From positions 62,001-126,000 of the IMG/VR virus record IMGVR_UViG_3300046787_000130: a DNA stretch of 64,000 nt; one strand, written 5' to 3'. The position numbers were made by a program, and so were the translations under genes. Below are positions 58,906 to 64,000 of the stretch, piece by piece. Position 1 is the stretch's first letter; every line of letters starts with the position of its first letter. The notes beneath the pieces were generated by a model. The model saw only the letters and a list, made by a program, of their open reading frames with translations. It did not search any database and was not told the origin of the DNA. Origin of the DNA: a virus.

Positions 58906-59764
58906 GAGAATTGTAATCCTTGGCGCTCGTGGTCAGATTGGTAGTGAGATTACCAAACTAGTCCGCGAGGGATTACATCAATGGTGGGCGCTAAATGGGA
59001 CAGCCATAGATTATAATGACCCAGACCGAATCCGTCGAATTATGGATGAGATTCAACCTGAAGTTATCATCAACTGCGCTGCATACACTAATGTTGCTGC
59101 GGCTGAAGAGGATGTTAATCATCGGTCAGTTAGTGCAATGAACATTCAATTACCTAAGAATCTAACTGATGCTGCCGTCGAACACAACGCTGAAATTATT
59201 CATTTCTCTACAGACTATGTGTATGACGGTAAGAAGAATGAGTATAGAGAAGACGACAGGGTCAAGCCATTAAATCATTATGGCTTGACCAAGAGCATTG
59301 GTGATAAGTTTGTACTTGAGTATCCTAAGTCTAAGGTGTTTCGAGTTCAAGCCGTTTACTCCAACCGCAACACCAATTTCTTCAAGAGCATTCAAGCCAA
59401 AGCCCTAGTCGATGAACCTGCTACTGTAGTCTCAGACCAGTTTACAACTCCAACATCAGCAAACTGGATTGCCAAGCAGGTCTATCGTACTCTGTTCATG
59501 CCTCAATATGGTTTGTATCATCTATCTCCTAATGGCTTTTGTTCATTTGCGGACTTTGCTGAGTTGATTTATGCTACCAATTACCCAACAATTTACAGTA
59601 AGTCAACTCCTCCTATCAAGAGAATCCATTACAAAGACCTAAACGCATCTGTAAATCGCCCTATGGTGACCATTTTAAACCATGAAAAGTTTGATAATGC
59701 GTTCTTTCCTATTACAGAAACATGGGAAGATGTGTATAGAGAGTTTATTAAAATACCTAAATAA
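58898..59764 (+). CDS. rmlD: dTDP-4-dehydrorhamnose reductase RmlD
   Basis: Encodes 288 residues from ATG 58898 (8-base overlap). G-A-R-G-Q-I-G near the start, S-T-D-Y-V-Y-D-G and Y-G-L-T-K. Final reduction to dTDP-L-rhamnose. The CTAAATA late promoter overlaps its stop. Confidence 0.93.
   Translation: MNKRIVILGARGQIGSEITKLVREGLHQWWALNGTAIDYNDPDRIRRIMDEIQPEVIINCAAYTNVAAAEEDVNHRSVSAMNIQLPKNLTDAAVEHNAEIIHFSTDYVYDGKKNEYREDDRVKPLNHYGLTKSIGDKFVLEYPKSKVFRVQAVYSNRNTNFFKSIQAKALVDEPATVVSDQFTTPTSANWIAKQVYRTLFMPQYGLYHLSPNGFCSFADFAELIYATNYPTIYSKSTPPIKRIHYKDLNASVNRPMVTILNHEKFDNAFFPITETWEDVYREFIKIPK
59756..59763 (+). promoter_or_regulatory. Late promoter-like CCTAAATA
   Basis: CTAAATA core at the rmlD stop, 31 bases before the next start. 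Confidence 0.6.
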
Positions 59765-59794
59765 TAGACTATCCCACAGAGTGGACGGGTTTAA

Positions 59795-60952
59795 ATGTTA
59801 AAGTTTACGCAGTTTATTACAGAGTCGCTTGAGACAGAAAAACTAACTCACCTAGAGCACGCAGAAGACCATCATATCAATGCTGGTAAGGCTGGCTTTA
59901 ACCACGCAGTTAGAACTCTTGAAGCCGTACATAACAAACTATCTGGCAAGAAGTCAGAAGCCGCTTTGACAACCAAGTATGATGGTTCCCCGTCCATAGT
60001 ATTCGGACATCACCCAGAGAACGGAAAGTTCTTTGTAGCATCTAAGTCCGCATTCAATAAGAACCCTAAAATCAACTATACACCTAAAGACATTGACAAG
60101 AATCATGGTCATGCTCCTGGTCTAGTTGATAAGTTGAAGACTGCGCTCAAGCACCTACCCAAAGCAGCCCCTGGTCATGGCGTATATCAAGGCGACTTGA
60201 TGTATACTAAGGGTGACGTAGAAGAACATGGCGGGTCATACCATTTCAAGCCTAACACCATTACCTATTCCTCTAAGAAAGATTCTGATGAGGGCAAGAA
60301 GATTGGTAAGGCTAAGATTGGTGTTGTAGTTCATACCAAGTATGAAGGAAAGAACTTTGAAGATATGAAGGCAAAGTTTGCCCCTAAGTTGGGCGGATTT
60401 GCTGAACACAAAGATGTTCATATTATGGACCCTGAAACAGACCACGAGAAGGTTCATTATACATCTGAGCAAAAAGATAAGTTTAATCATCATATCGAAA
60501 AGGCTAAGGCACTTGATGCTAAGCATGATTATGCTCATCTAGAGGGTCATCAAGAGCATCTAAAGACCTATATCAACCAGACCGTCCGTACTGGTGATGC
60601 GCCTACTGTTGAAGGTCTAAAGGCTCATGTTACCGCACTTCACACAAAGGCTGCTGAAAAATTAAAGACAGCAGCATCAAAAAGTAAGATTACCGATAAG
60701 ATGAACAAGCATCTATCACATATTGATGCTAATGCTAAGGAGTTTAAGACAACCTTAGCAATTCATCACCACTTGCAAGCCGCCAAAGACCAACTGGTCA
60801 ATGGATTATCATCTCACAGCACCTATGGTCATAGTATCAAGGGTAAAGCGGCAAAACCAGAAGGATTTGTTGCCGTTATAGATAATAAGCCAACTAAGTT
60901 AGTTGACAGAGCAGAGTTCAGTAGAGAAAACTTTCTTGCGAGACCACGATGA
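59795..60952 (+). CDS. Ligase-like nucleotidyltransferase with capsid-targeting-like N-terminus
   Basis: Encodes 385 residues. Begins M-L-K-F-T-Q-F-I-T-E-S, like T4 capsid-targeting sequences cut by gp21 after F-I-x-E. T-K-Y-D-G-S-P (about 62-68) fits the KxDG adenylation motif; Y-Q-G-D-L-M and I-G-V-V-V-H could be later ligase motifs. His/Lys-rich helical C-terminus. Similar late proteins occur in aquatic T4-like phages. A packaged ligase or capping-like enzyme is inferred; activity is unproven. Confidence 0.6.
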   Translation: MLKFTQFITESLETEKLTHLEHAEDHHINAGKAGFNHAVRTLEAVHNKLSGKKSEAALTTKYDGSPSIVFGHHPENGKFFVASKSAFNKNPKINYTPKDIDKNHGHAPGLVDKLKTALKHLPKAAPGHGVYQGDLMYTKGDVEEHGGSYHFKPNTITYSSKKDSDEGKKIGKAKIGVVVHTKYEGKNFEDMKAKFAPKLGGFAEHKDVHIMDPETDHEKVHYTSEQKDKFNHHIEKAKALDAKHDYAHLEGHQEHLKTYINQTVRTGDAPTVEGLKAHVTALHTKAAEKLKTAASKSKITDKMNKHLSHIDANAKEFKTTLAIHHHLQAAKDQLVNGLSSHSTYGHSIKGKAAKPEGFVAVIDNKPTKLVDRAEFSRENFLARPR

Positions 60953-62832
60953 AACACGCAGTCTTTACATTTGGTAGATTTAATCCTCCAACAGAAGCAG
61001 GACACGGCAAACTAGTAAATGCCGTTAAGTCTCATGCAGAATCAGTTGGCGGTGACCACTTCATCTTCCCATCCCATTCTCAGGATGCAAAAAAGAATCC
61101 TTTGTCTCATGAAGACAAGGTTTCTGCTATGCACAAAGTCTTCCCTAAGACAAACATTGTTAGCCATCCTGAAGTAAAGACTGCTATTCATGCAATGAAG
61201 CATCTTGAAAAGAAAGGATACACCCACGCAACAATGGTTGTTGGCTCTGACCGTGTTCCTGAGTTTAAGTCTTTGCTTGGCAAGTACAATGGCAAAGAGT
61301 ACAACTTTAAGAAGATTCATGTCAAGTCAGCTGGCAATCGTGACCCTGACGCAGAAGGCGCTGAGGGCATGTCAGCATCCAAACTTCGCGGTTTGGTATC
61401 AGCAGGAAAGCGTGATGAATTCATTAGTCATTACTCTAACAAGAAAGTTGGCGCTGAAATTCACGACAAGGTAAAGAAAGCAATGAAAGAACAAACAACT
61501 GCACCAATTGGTATCTTTTTGTTTGGTGGTCCTGGCAGCGGCAAGGATTATGTCCTCAAGAATATCTTCTCACGTTTTGACTTAACTGAAGTACAAGCCG
61601 ACCAGCTGCTACAAGGTTATGCTGGTATTCTACTAGAAGATAACGCAAATATTGTTATCAACTGCTCAGCAGAAAATTCTGAACAGATTGAGACTATCAA
61701 GTCTATGCTGGGAGGTTATGAGTTTGACCATGTATACGTTTCTGTATCAAACAAGGTCAGCCGTGAGCGTAATCAAGCCCGACTAAACCCACTACGGGAA
61801 GATGTTCGTATTGGCAAGATGCTCAAAGCCGAAAGACTTGCTAAGTCTATTCCAGAAACATTTACCTTTAACAACTCATTAAATTTATCAGAATCCAGTG
61901 AGATGGAAAAGGTATTTTTTGCGTCGCAGATTCAAAAACTGCTAGAGCGTGTAGTAGGAATGGGATTAGAGTTACAACAAACTCCCAGTCCAAAAAACTT
62001 TGCTAAGATAAGACAAGCATTAGGAGAAAATAATGTTCAAGTTTCTAAAAAAGGTATGGCATTGGCTGATGGGAAAGAAGGAGACTGTGCCTGCAGTGGA
62101 GGTGCCTCCGGCAGCCCCTGTGATTGTGGAGGCTCCTGTGGTTGCGCCGAGTGTGCAGGAACCAGTAAAGCCGTCAAAGAAGAAGCCAGCACAGTCAAAG
62201 TCCTCAACAGTCTCAAAAGCAAAATCAAAGCCAAAAAAGGTGTAGGACCAACAAACTATGATGGTAGACTTGGAATCAACATTGGATTGATTTCAGCTCC
62301 TACCGTTGTAGGCTCACCTACATCTACTTATGAGTCTATACAGTATCATCTCAAGAACAACATTTCCTTTACCAAGAACATTTATCGTCCTGGTTCAGAA
62401 AAGTTCTTTGAGATGATTGACCATGCCCGTCAGTTGTATCTTGAAGGCAAGTATCAGCCTGAAGATGAGTATGAACTTGAAGTCCTAGAAAGCAACATTG
62501 GCGAAATAGCCATGTATGAGGGCAAGCAAGTTGTACTTGATTTTCCTTTTGAAGTACTTGCTGAAGAGGGTTCTGACCCAACTAAGGGTCATGGAATTGG
62601 CAAGCCATTCCGTAAAGGTGGTGGCGGTGCAGTCTATGTCAAGAGCGGTGATGGCGTCAAACTAGTTAACTTTAGTCAGTCAGGCATGACCAAGAAGTAT
62701 AATGACCCAGGTCGTTTGAAGAGTTTTATGGCAAGACATCACTGCTTGACCAATAAGGACAAAACATCTGCGTCTTACTGGGCTTGCCGTTGGCCAAGAT
62801 ACTTCAGTTCAGGCGGTCAACAGTGGTGGTAA
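60949..62832 (+). CDS. Multidomain protein: NMNAT-like nucleotidyltransferase, P-loop kinase, Cys-rich and C-terminal virion-type domains
   Basis: Encodes 627 residues, ATGA overlap. N-terminal F-G-R-F-N-P-P-T-E-A-G-H (HxGH-like) and S-A-S-K-L-R fit a cytidylyl/NMN-adenylyltransferase fold. G-G-P-G-S-G-K-D (about 192-199) is a Walker A. A Cys-rich stretch (about 377-402) with C-D-C-G-G-S-C-G-C follows. The C-terminus has K-D-K-T-S-A-S-Y-W-A-C-R. A late operon member. A small frame in +2 overlaps the Cys-rich part. Confidence 0.7.
   Translation: MKHAVFTFGRFNPPTEAGHGKLVNAVKSHAESVGGDHFIFPSHSQDAKKNPLSHEDKVSAMHKVFPKTNIVSHPEVKTAIHAMKHLEKKGYTHATMVVGSDRVPEFKSLLGKYNGKEYNFKKIHVKSAGNRDPDAEGAEGMSASKLRGLVSAGKRDEFISHYSNKKVGAEIHDKVKKAMKEQTTAPIGIFLFGGPGSGKDYVLKNIFSRFDLTEVQADQLLQGYAGILLEDNANIVINCSAENSEQIETIKSMLGGYEFDHVYVSVSNKVSRERNQARLNPLREDVRIGKMLKAERLAKSIPETFTFNNSLNLSESSEMEKVFFASQIQKLLERVVGMGLELQQTPSPKNFAKIRQALGENNVQVSKKGMALADGKEGDCACSGGASGSPCDCGGSCGCAECAGTSKAVKEEASTVKVLNSLKSKIKAKKGVGPTNYDGRLGINIGLISAPTVVGSPTSTYESIQYHLKNNISFTKNIYRPGSEKFFEMIDHARQLYLEGKYQPEDEYELEVLESNIGEIAMYEGKQVVLDFPFEVLAEEGSDPTKGHGIGKPFRKGGGGAVYVKSGDGVKLVNFSQSGMTKKYNDPGRLKSFMARHHCLTNKDKTSASYWACRWPRYFSSGGQQWW
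62033..62245 (+). CDS. Overprinted small membrane-associated ORF
   Basis: Encodes 70 residues inside the preceding gene in another frame. AGGAG lies 6 bases before the ATG. Reads M-F-K-F-L-K-K-V-W-H-W-L-M-G-K-K, then Pro/Ala/Val-rich, then a Lys/Ser-rich tail. It looks like a genuine amphipathic N-helix protein. Alternatively it may be a shadow of the Cys-rich segment. Confidence 0.5.
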   Translation: MFKFLKKVWHWLMGKKETVPAVEVPPAAPVIVEAPVVAPSVQEPVKPSKKKPAQSKSSTVSKAKSKPKKV

Positions 62833-62835
62833 AAG

Positions 62836-63102
62836 GTGAAACCATACAGTGAAAAATTCCTAAATAATGGTATCATTGTACGGACATTTTCCAAGGATGT
62901 ATTATCTGAAGAATTAGTTTGGCACAGAGATAGAAATAATCGCGATGTTACTGTGATATCAGGAGAAGGTTGGCTTCTACAATTAGATGACAACCTCCCT
63001 ACTGAATTAAAAGAGGGATGCACATATCATATTCCGGCATATGTGTATCATAGAATAAAGCGCGGGAATACAGATTTGACAGTACAAATCAGAGAGACGT
63101 AA
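62836..63102 (+). CDS. Small cupin-like protein
   Basis: Encodes 88 residues with GTG start. E-E-L-V-W-H-R-D, V-T-V-I-S-G-E-G-W and Y-H-I-P-A-Y-V-Y-H-R-I suggest a single cupin with His metal ligands. Conserved near late genes of related phages. Substrate unknown. Confidence 0.75.
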   Translation: MKPYSEKFLNNGIIVRTFSKDVLSEELVWHRDRNNRDVTVISGEGWLLQLDDNLPTELKEGCTYHIPAYVYHRIKRGNTDLTVQIRET

Positions 63103-63103
63103 C

Positions 63104-64000
63104 ATGGCATCAGCATCGGTACTACAGGCTTGGGAAAGAGCATTTAAGAGTGGCTCTAAATCCCTACAGCAAAAACTCAGAGCAGCCCATGGCAACAAGC
63201 CTGAGTTTAAGAAGTTTTTAAAAGACCAAGGTCTTGAAACTGAAACTAGCGTAAAGCAAGTATCCAAGTCACAAGTTGACAAGGTCAAGCAGAAAGCCCG
63301 TGAAAAACTAGCCGCAAAAGCCTATGGTGCTACCAAGGGAACCCGTATGGGTGCTGCTGATGGTTCAGGTGAAACGCTCCGTGACACCATTGCACCACTT
63401 TCTCCCGAGCAACATGCTGCTGTTAAGACCGCAGAAAGAACTGCGAAAGCCGCTGCTAAACCAGCCGCCAAACCTAAGAAAGAAAAGAAGCCAAAGGCTC
63501 CAAAACCAGAAGAATCTCGCCTAGACATGATTAAGCGTCTAGCATCAAGAAAGAAGATTAACAATCCTCCTGTATCTGCTAAGCAGTTACGCACTATTGC
63601 GGCTGTTGGCGGTCAAGAACATGACCATGGCGGATTTGATGACCTATCTGGAACAGGTTATGAGAATATGGGTGGTCGTTACAGCATGGATGAATCGCAC
63701 AAAGTTGGCGATTTAGTAAGTTACTTCCATCAAGGATTAGGCGACCATCTCTACGGTAGAGTACAGACAGTTGCTGATGACCATATTACTATGAAGAGCG
63801 GAGGAAAAACTTGGAAAGTGCCAATGCAGTTAGTCCATAAGGCTGATGAAAAGAAGGTTCCCAAGTACCGTTATGATGAGCAAGTTGAGCGGGTTGCTGA
63901 GAACATTATTGACAGATTTGTTGCTAACAAGATTGCTTCATATCACAGTGATAAGGTCAAAGGTTCTGTAGAGCAGTCCGATGCAGCCCGTGAAGCCGTC
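63104..64000 (+). CDS. Late protein, 3' truncated by the window
   Basis: 299 codons open from ATG 63104 to the window end. Lys/Ala/Pro-rich linker at about 105-140 (A-K-P-A-A-K-P-K-K-E-K-K-P-K). Later G-D-L-V-S-Y-F-H-Q-G-L-G-D-H and V-A-D-D-H-I-T-M-K-S form a small beta region. No family recognised; probably virion-associated by context. Confidence 0.65.
   Translation, partial: MASASVLQAWERAFKSGSKSLQQKLRAAHGNKPEFKKFLKDQGLETETSVKQVSKSQVDKVKQKAREKLAAKAYGATKGTRMGAADGSGETLRDTIAPLSPEQHAAVKTAERTAKAAAKPAAKPKKEKKPKAPKPEESRLDMIKRLASRKKINNPPVSAKQLRTIAAVGGQEHDHGGFDDLSGTGYENMGGRYSMDESHKVGDLVSYFHQGLGDHLYGRVQTVADDHITMKSGGKTWKVPMQLVHKADEKKVPKYRYDEQVERVAENIIDRFVANKIASYHSDKVKGSVEQSDAAREAV

Noticed and set aside
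1-64000. tRNA genes, rRNA, insertion sequences, integrase or attachment sites
   Set aside because: No cloverleaf-like stretch in the few intergenic gaps, no transposase or recombinase motif, and no terminal inverted repeats noticed. A tRNA scan would settle the first point.

Overview
The window is a segment of a lytic T4-superfamily myovirus genome (Caudoviricetes). All genes lie on the + strand and are tightly packed, with frequent ATGA or TAATG overlaps. The order gp13-14-15-16-17-18-19-20-(core)-21-22-23, then a tube-family gene, uvsY, uvsW, gp55, 47, 46, 45, 44, 62, regA, 43, uvsX and 41, together with hsp20, peptide deformylase and a CobS-like/VWA pair, resembles aquatic (cyano- and pelagi-type) T4-like phages more than enteric T4. 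There are no integrase, tRNA, photosynthesis or prophage features, and the host cannot be named from the sequence.

Layout. 1-4609: tail-fibre or adhesin genes (two LamG-like proteins, a 1034-residue collagen-like fibre, a glycine-rich protein). 4637-18479: neck, terminase, tail and head genes, many preceded by TATAAATA/CTAAATA late promoters that often overlap the upstream stop codon, plus two strong terminators. 18533-24838: uvsY, uvsW, late sigma gp55, gp47/46 and a peptide deformylase. 24839-28955: a block with visibly different base and codon use, holding a metalloprotease-like/VWA protein, a MoxR/CobS-type ATPase and a small winged-helix-like protein behind a repeated promoter cassette and a predicted RNA pseudoknot. 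29064-34044: a compact six-gene operon that looks like a DNA-base hypermodification pathway: a TET/JBP-like dioxygenase, a class II glutamine amidotransferase, a putative amino acid:DNA transferase, a DNA-base kinase-like P-loop protein, a glycosyltransferase and a dNMP kinase. 34047-38255: clamp, clamp loader, regA, dUTPase, a nuclease-like protein and Hsp20. 38404-41776: small unknown genes and a phosphoesterase. 41780-48961: a glycan/nucleotide-sugar cluster. 49377-55802: DNA polymerase, a membrane protein, UvsX and helicase gp41. 56585-59764: a complete dTDP-L-rhamnose pathway (rmlB, A, C, D). 59795-64000: late, probably virion-associated proteins, one with a ligase-like KxDG motif and a capsid-targeting-like N-terminus.

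Together, the genes show a large phage with its own replication, recombination and late-transcription machinery. It also carries two accessory programmes. One probably chemically elaborates pyrimidines in its own DNA. The other makes and transfers unusual sugars, whose acceptor could be the modified DNA, the virion or the host envelope. The most exciting candidates are the TET/amidotransferase/transferase/kinase operon, the repeated promoter cassette that places ATG at the predicted +1, and the pseudoknot leader at 28609-28659.
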